The notes: generated by a model not told the origin, from the sequence alone. A stretch of DNA of 64,000 bases from Scylla paramamosain (GCF_035594125.1 NC_087152.1:19002001-19066000), one strand, 5' to 3'; positions 46,261-60,272 are shown, counted from the stretch's first letter. Numbers and translations: made by a program.

Positions 46261-47400
46261 ATACATTGAGACTTTGTCTCAGCAACACCTTGCTTCCATA
46301 GAGAGCTTTACATTTCCTCATCTATGGAAAAGGTATGTGGTACTTATGTTAATCTCTGCCGGACACAGCAGCAACAAGATTTCAGAACTACTAAAAGTGA
46401 CTGAACAGTTCATCAGAACCATCAGGAGGGCATTGATTTCTTCTGACTACGATTATGAAGATGTTGCCGAGAGGAAATATCATTCTTGATGATCGGACAC
46501 CCTCAGGGACACTGAATTTATCACTCAATTGCAAGCCATGGTTGATGAAGACCCCAGCTGGTCCATGAGGTCCACTGCCAGAGAGCTGCAAGTGTCTGAG
46601 GGCACCGTAAAGAAGTGTTTGCATGAAGATATCATATACAAGTCATACAAGGTGTGTAAGGGTCAGCTCCTCTCCACAAAGATGCAGGAGACCCACTTCA
46701 AGAAGAGCAAGATGCTCAACAAACTGAAGCAACCTCTGGAGAATGACATGCTCTGGTTCTTTTTCAGATGTAAAGAACTTCTGGCAGGACCAGACCCACA
46801 ACTCTCAGAACAACAGGTGGTTGGCTGTCTGTCCCAAGGATGTTCCAAGAATCATGAAAACCAAGTTTCCTGCAACTTGTCATGGTGTTTGGGGTGGTCT
46901 GCAATGAGGGCCAAGACATGCCCCTGTTCTTCTTTCCCCAGGGGCTCAGGATGAGTACCGAAGTGTACATCGACGTCCTACAGACCCATGTGAAGCCATG
47001 GATTGAGGAAGTAGCTGTTGGTAGACCCTACGTGTGGCAACAGGACTCGGCACCATGTCACACCTCTCGAAAATCTCAGAAATGGCTCTCTGACAATTTC
47101 TTTGACTGTTGCTCCTGATGTGTGACCCCCTAAGTCACCTAACCACAACCCTATGGGCTATTTTGTATGGGGTGCAGTTGAACAAGATAGTAACTGCACC
47201 CCATGCAAGAGTAAGGATGATCTGATCAGTCGGATCAAGGTCGTCTTCGCCAGTCTCTCAGAGGAGGTCATGAAGAAGGTTTGTGCCAGGTTTCGAAGGC
47301 GTGTTGAGGACATCATTGATGCCAAGGGTGGATTCATCGAGTAACAGAACACCAGAAGTGTGCTGATACAGAGTCTGTTTTCTTTTTTGCAATAAATGCA
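46160..47400 (+). pseudogene. Tc1/mariner-superfamily transposase pseudogene
   Basis: Successive frames (46274-46489, 46529-46760, 46882-47118, 47150-47344) spell one decayed transposase. It has two N-terminal helix-turn-helix segments (SAGHSSNKISELLKVTEQFI; STARELQVSEGTVKKCL) and then WQQDSAPCHTS with the second catalytic Asp. The expected third-acid motif reads NPMGYFVWG (Gly where this family has an acid). The ending RRRVEDIIDAKGGFIE is characteristic. Stops and frameshifts plus the lost acid make it inactive. Confidence 0.8.
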
Positions 47401-47859
47401 TTTTCAACTAAATTGTGACTTCTTTTGTGTGACCCTAAAAAAATGAAACAATTACCATATGTACCCTGTATCTTCTCATATAAATTTAAGAGATCTGGCC
47501 TAAAATTTGAGTCTCAAACTGTACTTGTTAACGAGAGTGTGATATTGGCAGTTAGCTATGATGAGAAAATATCTTATTGTTTTGTTCAAGGACAACATAT
47601 CACCCTACAACAGATTGAGAACTAACAGAGTGGTTCTCAATCATTAACCTCCTCAGCCCCCTCAATAAACTATGTACTCTCCGTAACACCTCATTCCCTC
47701 CTGGTATATCACCCCAGTGGGATGGCCAGCTCTCTTTATCCAAACAGCCATTATGCATGCAAAATTTGAATTTATTGCAATCTGTGAAAAACTGAATCGG
47801 CATACATTTTCCTTCTGGTGTCAATCTGCAATTAATTGAATACGTGAATATTGAGGGCC

Positions 47860-47965
<106 letters not shown>

Positions 47966-48507
47966 AATTGGAGCCAAATAGTGACCCAAGAGATAGTGAG
48001 AAGAAAGAGGGAACAGAACAGAGGAGAAAGATGTCATGGAAAGTGCAAAAAGTAGACGCACCGCTAATGGGTACAACAGACGCACCAGAGTTTATCATAA
48101 AACTTTATATAAAATAAAAGTTTATTTTCCCCAATCAATTTCCCACACTCCCATATCATCCTGAAAGTTGAAATCAATAGAAAATACAGTTGATGAGCTG
48201 CTTTCTCCCATAGAATAATCAATTTTCACCCAGCCCTCTAACTACTGCCATAATAATTTTCAGAACATAATGTTTAGTTTAAGAGAGAAAGCAACCCAGT
48301 GTGCAAAATACAATAGAACCTTTGTTCTCAAACTTACTGTATTTGTTGGTGCATTAGACACACCTCTACATAAAATGCACCCTTATTTTAAAAAGATGTT
48401 TTGTGGAAAGAAATATATATTATGTTTCATCATAAATTAAAAAGGCCCACTTAAAGACAGTTCCCATAATGTTAGACAGAATGGAAAAAAAAAAAAAAAA
48501 AAAGAGG

Positions 48508-49170
48508 ATGTGTCTTGAGACCTCCCTCTTGAAAGAATTCAAGTCATAGGATGGAGAGAAAATACAGAAGCAGGGAGGAAGACCCAGAGTTTACCGGAGA
48601 GAGAGGAATGAATGACTGAGAATACTGGTTAACTTTTGCATTAGAGAGGTGGACAGAATAGGGATGTGAGAAAGAAGAAAATAATTGAAGAAGAGGGGAT
48701 AGTTATCTGGAAGACTGTGTCGAGTTGATAGATGGAGGACCTGAGTTCTTGAGGCATTGAACATTACTAAGTTTGTTCTGCCTCAATCAGAAGTTCTAAG
48801 GCTTCCCTGCATAAGGTGTTTACTTCCTGAAGCATATGAAGTCTACAAAAAGACATGAAAACATGCATGGTAGTATCATCAGCGTAGGAGTGGATAGGAC
48901 ATGAAGTTTGGTTTAGAAGATCATTGATGAATAATGGGAAGAGAGTGGGTGACAGGACAGAACCCTGAGGAACACTACTGTTAATAGACTTTGGAGAAGA
49001 ACAGTGATCATCTACCACAGCAGCAATAGAATGGTTAGAGAAGAAACTTGAGATGAAGTTAGAGAGAGGACAGAAGCAGTAGGAGGGCAGTTTGAAAATC
49101 AAAGCTTTGTGCCATCTATAGCTTTTGACATGTCTAAGGCAATAGCAAAAGTTTCACCAAAATCCCTAAA
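48508..49170 (-). mobile_element. Fragment of the APE-type LINE, minus strand
   Basis: The minus-strand frame 48767-49102 contains [17 protein letters not shown] and [10 protein letters not shown], matching the RT of the LINE at 17413-19359. Left of it (48508-48760) are inverted pieces of the LINE 3' region, with an internal deletion between RT and tail. It is bordered by poly(A) on the plus strand (about 48484-48502), which is the wrong orientation for its own tail. Confidence 0.75.
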
Positions 49171-49241
49171 AGAGTGTGTTTTGTCCTCACATATAGTGTG
49201 ATGCAGCACTATGGCTGTGCAGTACTGTTGCATCTAAAACC

Positions 49242-49581
<340 letters not shown>

Positions 49582-49784
49582 CTAAATAAATTGAATGAGA
49601 CTGAATGAAAATGAAAATGGATGGAAGGAGCATAAATGCGAATGGGATGGATGGAGGAAAAAAGAAAAGAAGTGTGGGACAAGAAAAGAGAATACTTATT
49701 TCTTGATACTTCCTCTCTCCCTCTAATTTTTTACACACTCATTACCCTTGCTGCTTATATTTATTCTTTCTACTTTGTCCCAAT

Positions 49785-51105
<1,321 letters not shown>

Positions 51106-51305
51106 TTCATCCTTCCTATGACTTGAACTCCTTCAAGAGGGAGATTTCAAGACACTTATCCTTCAATTTTTGACTACCACTTCAGACCCTATTTGGGGAC
51201 TGGCATCTCAGTTTTTTTTTATTTATTTTTATTAAATTTATGTTGCCATTGGTCACTGCCCCTCCAACATAATAATAATAAATAATAATAATAATTATAA
51301 TAAAA
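51106..51305 (+). repeat. 3' end of the APE-type LINE
   Basis: It starts at CTTCCTATGACTTGAACTCC and runs through the stop codon to an (AAT)n-rich tail. It matches 19750-19925 and 22600-22775. Only the last ~130 bp of the element were inserted or survive. Confidence 0.75.
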
Positions 51306-51883
51306 TCTCTCCCATTCCTCTCCCGGAGGGAGACAGGAAGGAAACACTCATCTCCTCCCTACCCTGCTTCCCATATAACACTGGAAGATACAAGGTGACA
51401 TCCAAGATGCTCATGGAAATCTTTTCCTTTCTCTTTTATATAACTTTTTCATCCAAAAATCTGAAAGCACCATCATATTCAGGAGTATTTTATGTCCAAG
51501 AACACATTTAATTTTAAGCATAACTTCATGATGGCTGGACATAATGATTTTTAAGAAAAGTAGTGTATAAACCATTAAATTTGGTTCCTTCACTTATATT
51601 TTCCATAATCACTTTGTTTTTCGTCTATAGAGTTCAAAACTGTGATATAGTTGAACAAACACTGCTTCATCTGTGGATGAAAATAAATTTATTCTAACTT
51701 GTGTATTTGTTGAGGTAAGTGAAGAAATACAAATATTTCTTAAGGGAAGTTGAATTTTGTTTATACTCTGCAGCCCAGTGGGCAGCAGGCCCACTGAACA
51801 CAGTGGTGTGTTGGTCTCCTGGGTAAAGACCTGGACTCACACCTTTCGCCACTTATCACCTCCTCATCCTTTTTTCCCCAACC

Positions 51884-52239
51884 ATGTGATTGGTGGATGT
51901 CTATTGGCCTGAGATAAATAAATTAAAGGTCCAAGAGTCAGCTGGGGCATGTTAGCATTACCATTTGGAGGCGAGTGAAGTCTGTATATTTTCTCTACAC
52001 CAAATAAATAAAAGAAGTTACAAGATGTGACTCCTTCCTGTATTCCCACCCTGTAGGAGGTATGTGATTGGTGGATGCCTATTAGCTTGGGGTAAATAAA
52101 TCAAAGGTCTGAGAGTCAGCTGGGGCATATTAGCATTACCCTCTGGAGGCGAGGGATGTCTGTATATTTTCTCTACGCCAAATAAACAAAAGAAGTTACA
52201 AGATGTGACTCCTCCCCATATTCCCATCCTATAGGAGGC
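51884..52239. repeat. Tandem duplication, 178-bp unit
   Basis: Two copies offset by 178 bp, both starting ATGTGATTGGTGGATG. They share GTCAGCTGGGGCAT and TCTGTATATTTTCTCTAC and end near AAGTTACAAGATGTGACTCC. Copies differ at scattered positions. Neither copy codes for anything recognisable. Confidence 0.85.
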
Positions 52240-53592
52240 AAGATGGAAGGACAACATACCAACCCAGTACATCAGTGGTACTAGCTCTCCCATCTTGTCA
52301 CTCCACATGTCCCTCTCAGATAACTTATTTTCTCAGCGCATAAACTGGATTGTTGTCCTCTATTCCATGTCCAGGTCTAAGTCTTGGATCCTTCTCTATA
52401 TTCATAAACAGATTTCTTCCCATTCATGGGTTTTACAAGACCACTAATATAATTTATACAGAATAATACCTGTTTGTTGTGCCTGTGTCTCCAACAGTCA
52501 GGCAGGTCTTGATATACTGTGTGTATATCAAGACAAGACATAATTGGTCGACACAGCATCAGGCTTGGCTGAGTGACATTGCACAATAATTATTCTGCAG
52601 TTCTGAATTTAGTTCACTTACATCATTGTTGCTGACACACTGTGTATGTTATTATCAACATAGTTATCAAGTTATTATTACAGTTCTTTTATTTGTTCAT
52701 TTGGTTATCAAGTTATTATTACAGTTCTTTAATTTTATTTGTTCATTTATTTATCTATGTAACTGTTGGATATACCTTCATCAATATCTGATCTTGCTAT
52801 GCTACAGCCTTTTGGAAAGCTCTATGTCTAAGCCACAACATAATACAAGTTCAGCTTTCTAATCTCTTTTTGAGGATTTTAGAGCCAAAATAACAAACCC
52901 AAGGTAAATTCATACATGTAGTAATAAAAGTTAGGGGTTAATGGTTAATATTAACTCCCACAAATTTCTTTAGCAGTTTAGTGGATTAGCATTAGCAAAG
53001 CTAACTTTTTAATAAGTAGATTACTTGTTAGCAAAGCTAACTTTTCAGTTACCCTTTGCCAGTGGATCATATTATGTTGGAGAAGGGTGTTAGCAAGGAA
53101 TAACCCCTTTCAGTATATCAGGTAACCCTCATTTTTTTTTACTTCTCTACTTCCAATTTTCCTAATGCACTTCCTACCTCACTATTTGCTACCTTTCCTT
53201 TTACATCTCTAACTAGACTATTGTTCATCCTCTTCCAATTTTCCTCAGGCAATCACTGAAGTTATTGAAAATTTTTTTTTTTTTCTTGCATACACAAAGA
53301 TCCTTGCACTATGCTAAAACCTTGCCATCCATGAACCTCTATGCCCTTCCAAATTGTTGGGTATGTTGTATGAGTTGAAATCCTTTTCTTGTTCTTCTCT
53401 TGCTCTTCTTATCCACACCACTTGTAATTCTTCCTATATCTCACACTCATTCCCATTCTATTGGTCAGTTTCACTGTATGCAAATAAATCAGTTACAAGT
53501 AATAAGATACATGAAACTATCCCTTATATCAGGACTACATTCCTAGGATTTGGTATAAAGCCAAGTCACAGAATAATTTTTGAAACATCTTA
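52240..53592. other. AT-rich sequence, one small tandem repeat
   Basis: Two copies of a ~44-bp unit (TTATCAAGTTATTATTACAG) lie at 52665-52750, and TTAGCAAAGCTAACTTTT occurs twice near 52990-53045. Nothing else is recognised. Confidence 0.45.
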
Positions 53593-54267
53593 TATAGGGT
53601 GTAATACAAGTTTCAGCAGATATTGCTAGAGGTGAAAATACAAGTTATTCTAAATGGAAAATGTTCTATGCACTTGTGCATTTTGAGGCTTTGTTTAGTT
53701 GTGGTATGAAGTTTAATTGTGGGTGGGCAGGTATCCATGGCAGAAAAACACCATGTCAACACACCCCACATTACTGTGTGTGGCAATGGCAGCAGTTTTT
53801 CTCCTATAATTATGCAATACAATCTAAACACATTCACTGCCACTGACTCAGCATGAAACTATAAATGACTGATAGGCAATCAGCTGATTTCATGCTAGCC
53901 TTGTTCCTTTCCCATCCCTGCCAGGTTAAGTGTATTGCCACGTAGCCTATTATCTTGTTTGTCTTTAATTACAGCCACAGTATCCTTGTGTAATGTTCAT
54001 AGGTCTCGTAATACCATTTGTCTTGTTATGGGATACTGTGATGCTCCAAAATTTATAGAAATTATGACTGAATAATTCATAATTTTACCATCAGACATTC
54101 TACATTAACCTGGTCCAGCAGTTGTCTTCCACCAGACCACACTTGATTTTCACACCAAGGCTAAACAATGCCTCAAAATACATATGCATATAAAACATTT
54201 TCCACTTAGAGTAACCTGTACCTTTTAACTCTAGCAATATCTGCAGAAACTTGTGTTACACCATATA
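53593..54267. mobile_element. MITE with ~100-bp inverted ends (GGTGTAACAC family)
   Basis: The left 100 bp (TATAGGGTGTAATACAAGTT, AGATATTGCTAGAG) recur inverted at 54165-54267 (TATATGGTGTAACACAAGTT on the minus strand). Length is about 675 bp and there is no transposase frame. The target-site duplication is not clear. A truncated relative lies at 39562-39740. Confidence 0.65.
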
Positions 54268-54359
54268 AGTAAAATTTATTAGTGTCCAATGTTAGCTCAG
54301 AGGACAAAAAACTGCTTATCTTTTAGGTTCTAGCATCAATTTTTTTTTAAGTGTGCTCC

Positions 54360-54871
54360 TAGTGAGTCTACATACTTTCCATTGCTGGCAACATTTCTGG
54401 AAGTCCTGTTTTGGAGTGCACCATTTTAGATGCACTGTTGCATTCTGCATATTGATCTATCAGCTCTCAAATCACAACTCTCTCAGTGACATCTTCAGCT
54501 GAAGGAAAAGTCAGAAATCAAACTGAGCCATGTCTGGATAGTAGAAAGCCTTGTGAACATGAAATATTCAATGTTTGGCCAAGAAATCAGGTGCAATGAA
54601 TGAACTGAGATTAGATCTATGGAAGTCAGAAATCAAGCAACTGCATCAAGACAATATCCCAACCTATTCTTCATGCCTGTTTCAGGAATTTTTAGACAAA
54701 CAAAGAATTCCTAAGGCTCACAAGTCTTCCTACTCACCAAATATGGCTCCTTGTGATTTTTGGCTTTTCCCTAAGCTGAAAATGATTTGAGAATTGAGAA
54801 GACATCAGGTAGGACGTGATGGTGCACCTGCTAGCTCTTTCACAACAAGACTTCCAGAAAGGTTTCAAGCA
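54360..54871 (+). pseudogene. Decayed mariner transposase fragment
   Basis: The frame 54575-54790 ends with HQDNIPTYSS and SSYSPNMAPCDFWLFPKLK. These are the mariner second-acid (HxDN) and third-acid (SPDLAPxDFxLFPxLK) regions, with the usual PDL changed to PNM. The 5' part (54360-54560) looks rearranged, with pieces in both orientations. Confidence 0.65.
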
Positions 54872-55150
54872 CAGTGAAACCTGCTGCTGAATGCCTCCCT
54901 TTTTGAATGAATAACTTTTTTGAAAAAAAATCTGAACTCATAATTGCTTTAGTTGCCATACCATAATTTGGTGCTTGAACAAAGTTACTTGATTTCAAAC
55001 ATTAAAAGACAAAGCAGAAATAGCCATTAATTACTAATTTATAGTTCGTAAAAATATTTCCTTCATTTTTATATATTTGGAGGAGAGACACAGTGTGTAA
55101 GACAGTTAATTCAATCTTTAATAATGTAAATATCATCCTGTTGAAGAGCT

Positions 55151-55483
55151 TCAGTGTAAACAAACAGTTTTCGTGACTCCAGAGTAATCCCAAGCCACCT
55201 GTGGCTCTATTGATTCCCCTACAATGCCATCACTATTGCACAACTGCATTTTTCCAGTAGCTTTTCCTAGCAGCAAGAGTGTTATGATCACCTTCATTTT
55301 GGCAATAAGTGGGTTGCTCCTCTCTGTGTCACTCTGTAAGGCTTTCCTCACTACACCGATGAAAAACAGAATACCTGCATGGTCTAAACAATGTCTTCTG
55401 ATGAGTTCTCTGTCACGAAGTTCATTCATTACATCCTTTCTGGATAAATAATTTCTGAACTGGAGATGATGTGGAGTAGCCAT
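55151..55483 (-). pseudogene. HARBI1-like nuclease N-terminal fragment, copy 1
   Basis: About 110 residues from MATPHHLQFRNYL, the start shared with copy 2 (63611-63862). It lacks all catalytic residues and ends in unrelated sequence. Recognition rests on the spacing of RLD..GI, LVR.AL.S.T.R and the MKV...L...ATG block. A domesticated or active protein is unlikely. Confidence 0.5.
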
Positions 55484-55566
55484 CTGTCATAAGCAGCTAA
55501 GACAGGAATGACAGGTGTCCAGAAACGGATTAATCCATTTTACATTGATGCCTATGGGGAAAATAG

Positions 55567-56261
55567 TGTTATAGCGCTGTGTCCCATTGGCACTGCTTGT
55601 TATGGAGAGGTGTTAGATGTGGTGGCCTTGAGAGGCCTGGGCTAGTATGTGCTCCCAAGGAAGCTGGTTAGCTGAAGATGTGTGTGGTGGCCAGCCAACC
55701 AGCGTCAAACCGAACCTATATAAGGGCTGGATCTGGCTAAGAGCAGGGGGTGGAGAGAGAAAGCAAGAGAGCAACACCATATCTGTTAGCCCCTCGAGAT
55801 CCAGCCTGCTGACTGCTGGAGCCTGGACAGTGGGTGGTGGGGATGTTGTGTCATGAACATGCTTCCACCTAGACTGTGGCTGCCTGAACAGTGGGTGGTG
55901 ATGCTGTGTCTGAGCATGCTCCCACCATGAACTGTGGCTGCCTAGACAGTGGCTGTGCTGGACTGTGCAGACAGTGGGTGGCAGACTGTGCGATATTGGA
56001 TGCTGTGAGCAGTAATGAGTGTACTGTACCCTGTGTGTGTCCTGTCCTGTACTGTGTGCCCTGCGTCCTGTTGTTGTGTACATAAAGTAGGAACTGCTAT
56101 GTGTGCCCAAGTGTTTCATTCCTCCTCTAAGTAGACTAGTTGAGTCTAGCTGGCTGTGTGTGCCCACCTCGCTCCCTTGTAGGACAATGGACCCAGCAGT
56201 GGATCCCTGTAAGTCATCACCCCTTGGCTGTAGCAAATGCCTGAAGGGAGCAGTCACAACA
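55567..56261 (+). mobile_element. Solo LTR of an unidentified LTR retrotransposon
   Basis: It begins TGTTAT and ends CACAACA, and is flanked on both sides by ATAG (55563-55566 and 56262-56265). That is a 4-bp target-site duplication inside the HARBI1-like element, whose sequence continues uninterrupted if the 695 bp are removed. A TATA box (CTATATAAGG, ~55717) supports plus orientation. The long minus-strand frame here is incidental. Confidence 0.75.
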
Positions 56262-56323
56262 ATAGTTTCAGTTTTTTAATGGCATTCAGGAATGAATGAA
56301 GTTTGAGAATCGAGGTTCCACTG

Positions 56324-57101
56324 AATTTGAACGACCAATAGACTGTGTGGAATAGCAAGGAGTACATTTACAAAGATATCAGAATGCCAGTTTTTGTCCC
56401 AAGGCCTAAGGCTGGATACATCTAAATATAATACAATTAATTCTCCAGTCTGAAAAGTGACTGGTGCTGGAAAAAAGTTAAGCATACCCAAAATATTTAA
56501 ACCAACAGAAAAATTGGGACTGAAGATCAACCTGATATATAATTCCTCTTACTTCTTCTATTATATCATGTTTTGTGAAAGAGAATTATCACAAACATAC
56601 TCAAACATCAGAATTGAAGTTGTGCCTGGTATACATCAAACTGAAATCTAAGATAGGAAAAGGAAGAATAATGTTTGTTGTCCTCTCCTCTGCCTCCATT
56701 CTTTGCTGTTTGCCATATATCACAGATTATAATATTATTATACTGTAAGGATTAGTCTGAAGGCAATAGTACATTATATAAAAGTAATGTAATGGTTATG
56801 TTATTAGCACCCACAAGTTGTAACAAGTAAGCAATGAAATTCGCTGCAGACAGAGGGGGCTTGGTCACCAGAAGTATTGTTTTTTTTTTTTTCATTGTAA
56901 ACTTCAAATCCTGTAAAACAGAAATGTCGAGATACAATACCTCTTCTGTTATGAATAATGAAATGTCAGTATTTCATAGCAAGAATTCTGTCTATAATGC
57001 ACAAATTCTTAAGCTCTCCCTAGTTACTGTTTATAATAACCACAACAGCAATGTTCAGGCCATACATCTACCTCCCAAGGCAGGGGCTGGGGGTTAAAAC
57101 A
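56324..57101. other. AT-rich sequence, no gene recognised
   Basis: Only short frames without motifs. Confidence 0.4.
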
Positions 57102-57128
57102 CACATAAGAACATAAGAACATAAGAAA
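57102..57128 (-). repeat. Octamer tail of the CR1 LINE
   Basis: About three copies of TTCTTATG (plus-strand CATAAGAA). They end the element in the place where chicken CR1 carries its 8-bp repeats. Confidence 0.75.
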
Positions 57129-57191
57129 TAAGGGAAGCTGCAAGAAGCGACCAGGCTTACACGTGGCAGTCCCTGTATGAAACACTCCTAC

Positions 57192-59055
57192 CTATTTCCA
57201 TCTGTTATCCCCATCCATACACTTGTCTAATCTTCTCTTAAAGCTCTCTAGTGTCCTGGCACTAACTACATGATTACTGAGTCCGTTCCACTCATCTACC
57301 ACTCTATTTGAGAACCAATTTTTTCCTATCTCCTTCCTAAACCTAAATTTTTCAAGCTTGAACCCGTTATTTCTTGTTCTACCTTGGTTGCTGATCCTAA
57401 GAATTTTGCTTACATCTCCCTTGTTATAACCCTTATACCACTTAAAGACTTCTATCAGGTCCCCTCTTAACCTACGTCTCTCTAGAGAATGTAAATTTAA
57501 CCGCTTCAACCTCGCTTCGTAAGGAATACTCCTCATCCCCTGAATCCTTTTAGTCATTCTCCTCTGTACTGATTCTAATAGACCTATATCTTTCCTGTAA
57601 TGTGGGGACCAGAACTGCACAGCGTAGTCTAGATGAGGTCTGACCAGCGCCAAGTATAACTTTAATATTACTTCCGGCCTTCTACTTTTAACACTCCTAA
57701 AAATGAATCCTAGTACCCTATTTGCCTTGTTTCTGGCTTCTATGCATTGTTTCCCTAGACGGAGTTCAGAGCTAACTATAACTCCTAAATCTTTCTCGTA
57801 CCCTGTACCTACCAGAGTTTGGGTGTTTAATGTGTACCTATTGTGTGGGTTTCCTCTACCTACGCTAAGCACTTTGCATTTATTGATATTAAATTGCATT
57901 TGCCATCTATCCGTCCATTCATTCATTCTATCTAAGTCTGTCTGCAAGGCGATGGCATCCACTTCTGACCTAATTAATCTACCTATCTTTGTGTCATCCG
58001 CAAATTTACTAACATCGCTACTAATTCCACTATCCAAGTCATTGATATATATTAGAAATAATAATGGCCCTAATACTGATCCCTGTGGCACCCCACTAAT
58101 GACATGACCCCACTCGGATTTCGAGCCGTTTATTAGCACTCTCTGTCGCCTGTTACCAAGCCATGACCCTATCCAACCTAACACCTTCCCATCTATCCCG
58201 TGCGCCCTAACCTTTCTCAGGAGCCTTTGATGGGGCACCTTGTCGAATGCTTTACTAAAGTCCAGATATAAGATATCATAACTATCACCATTATCTACTG
58301 CCTCGTACACCTTACTGTAAAAACTTAACAAGTTTGTCAGGCAAGACTTCCCCTTCGTGAAGCCATGCTGTGACTGATTTATCAAGTTATGTTTGTCTAA
58401 ATGTTCCCTAATGTTCCTGGCTATTATTGACTCTAACATTTTACCTACAACTGAAGTTAAGCTGACAGGTCTATAATTAGACGCTAAAGTTTTATCCCCT
58501 TTCTTAAAGATGGGTACTACATTAGCCTGCCTCCACATTACTGGTACCTCACCCGACTCCAGTGATTTCCTAAAGACAGAAACTAACGGCTCACTAATAA
58601 TCTTTTTACATTCCTTCAGTACTCTGGGATATATTTCATCAGGTCCTGGCGACTTGAACTTTTTTAGCCTATCTATCTCCTGCTCCACTATCTCCCTAGT
58701 TATGGAAATATCCGTCAGCTTCTCATACTCATCTGCTCTAAACACCTGTTCACTATCTGGCATATCCTGCATGTTTTCCTGAGTGAAGACAGTTAAAAAA
58801 TAATCATTCAGAAGTTTACTAATCTCCTCCCCAGAACTAACCAGCTCCCCATCTGCTGCCTTTAATGGACCTACAGTATCCTTATTTTTCGTCCTGTATA
58901 CCTGATAAAATCCCTTGGGGTCCGTCTTCGCCTGGCTGGCTACCTTTAATTCATAATTGTCTTTAGCTTTCCTCGTTAACTTCCTGACTGTTCTAACTAA
59001 TTCATTATACTGTGTCCTTAAATCTTCCTCACCTGCCCTTAATCTCTTATATATA
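57192..59055 (-). CDS. CR1 LINE ORF2, reverse transcriptase part
   Basis: The open frame runs from about 59055 (in phase without a start) to the stop at 57192; its first ATG is at 58772. RT blocks include [47 protein letters not shown] and the catalytic FADD. A conserved C-terminal region (WSPHYRKDIGLLESVQRR, then RGDLIEVFKWYKG) ends in LESFKRRLDKCMDGDNRWK. No internal stop occurs, so this half is intact. It makes cDNA at the target site by target-primed reverse transcription. Confidence 0.88.
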
Positions 59056-60196
59056 TACTTCTCTTACGCCCTATATAATGCTTTAACCTAGCAGTCATCC
59101 ATTTAGGGTCATTTTTTTGTGATCTTATTGTTTTATACGGGATATTTGCTAATTGACCTGTATGAACTTTATCTACGAAATATTTATACAATTCATCTAC
59201 ATTTACTTCACCTAAACCCCTCATCTCGTTCCCTACCATCCTCTCCCTTCCCTCATCAACTCGCCTCGACCTTACCTCTCTCATTTCAGCATGACCTGAC
59301 ATTCCAACATACTCACACCTATCTACCCCCTTCCTCTTTCCTCCTCCCTTCTGGAGCCTCACCTCACCTCCCTCATCCTGCCTTATCTCTCTGAACTCCG
59401 TCCCTGACCTGACCTCACCCTGCATCCTTTGCCAGTCCACTCCTTGGAGGTACCTTTTTAATTCTTCAAAATCTGCTCTCCTAAAGTCAGGTATTTTACT
59501 AGTGTTTTTATTTCTAACAGTTTCTTCCCATTCTAGATTGTACCTAATTTCCCTATGGTCACTGTTACCTAGCTGTCCTCCAACCTCTACCTGCGTGACT
59601 GCTTCCTCCCTGTTAGTAAGAATTAAATCTAGAATATTATTCCCCCTTGTGGGTTCTATGACTACCTGTTTTAAAAAATTATCCTGAATTACCTTAAGGA
59701 ATTCCTCTGCTTCCTTGTTACCCACAATCAGACTCCAGTCGATATTCCTAAAATTAAAATCTCCTACCACACATACCTGACTGTACCTGCCTGCTCTATT
59801 TAATTCCTGCCACAGTGAGGTGTTAATTTCCTCTGTACTGGTCGGTGGTCTGTAAACTACCCCTAGTACTACTGACTGCGATCCTTCCTTAATATCTACC
59901 CATATCGACTCTGCTTTGTTATCTGTTTTAATTCTATTGTTCATACAGCACTGTAATGTGTCCCTAACGTATAACGCGACACCTCCTCCTCTCCTGTTTT
60001 CTCTATCTTTATAGAACATTGTATACCCATCTATCTTAACCTCTGGATTAAATACTTTTCCTGACATATCTAACCAAGTTTCAGTTAAAGCAATGATATC
60101 AAATTTCTCTACACTCGCTATTCCTCTAAGCAAGTCTATTTTATTCAGAATACTTCTACAATTTGTGTAGTAAACACTTAAGCTATTTCTCACCAT
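59039..60196 (-). CDS. CR1 LINE ORF2, endonuclease part (frameshifted from RT)
   Basis: The ATG at 60196 opens an AP-endonuclease-like domain: YYTNCRSILNK, IIALTETWLD, VVYRPPTS, VVGDFNFRNIDW and LGNSDH supply the expected Asn, Glu, Asp and His residues. The frame ends at 59039 just after IGRKRSIYIRD. A one-base phase change within a short TA run (~59045-59060) would be needed to enter the RT frame, so this copy is disabled or the base count is wrong. Confidence 0.85.
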   Translation of the reverse strand: MVRNSLSVYYTNCRSILNKIDLLRGIASVEKFDIIALTETWLDMSGKVFNPEVKIDGYTMFYKDRENRRGGGVALYVRDTLQCCMNNRIKTDNKAESIWVDIKEGSQSVVLGVVYRPPTSTEEINTSLWQELNRAGRYSQVCVVGDFNFRNIDWSLIVGNKEAEEFLKVIQDNFLKQVVIEPTRGNNILDLILTNREEAVTQVEVGGQLGNSDHREIRYNLEWEETVRNKNTSKIPDFRRADFEELKRYLQGVDWQRMQGEVRSGTEFREIRQDEGGEVRLQKGGGKRKGVDRCEYVGMSGHAEMREVRSRRVDEGRERMVGNEMRGLGEVNVDELYKYFVDKVHTGQLANIPYKTIRSQKNDPKWMTARLKHYIGRKRSIYIRD

Positions 60197-60272
60197 CCCT
60201 AAGCTAGTTTCCTTTCTAGATTTAACTAATTTGCCCCTTGCCTTCTCCGCACTACCCCTTCTTCCCTCCCGA

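Larger units (their letters stand above)
54872..56323 (-). mobile_element. HARBI1-like transposon derivative, copy 1, with solo LTR inside
   Basis: The ends CAGTGAAACC (54872) and GGTTCCACTG (to 56323) are inverted. On the minus strand the frame 55151-55483 encodes RNYLSRKDVMNELRDRELIRR, LQSDTERSNPL and ATGKMQLCNSD. This pattern resembles the N-terminal part of HARBI1/PIF-Harbinger nucleases. The catalytic DDE part is missing. Without the 695-bp LTR insertion it is about 757 bp, similar to copy 2 at 62751. Confidence 0.6.

Noticed and set aside
55613..56257. 214-aa minus-strand frame
   Set aside because: It lies wholly inside the solo LTR with its ATAG duplications, is rich in His, Ser and Gln, and has no homologous motif.
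57703..58107. 134-aa plus-strand frame
   Set aside because: Antisense shadow of the CR1 reverse transcriptase.
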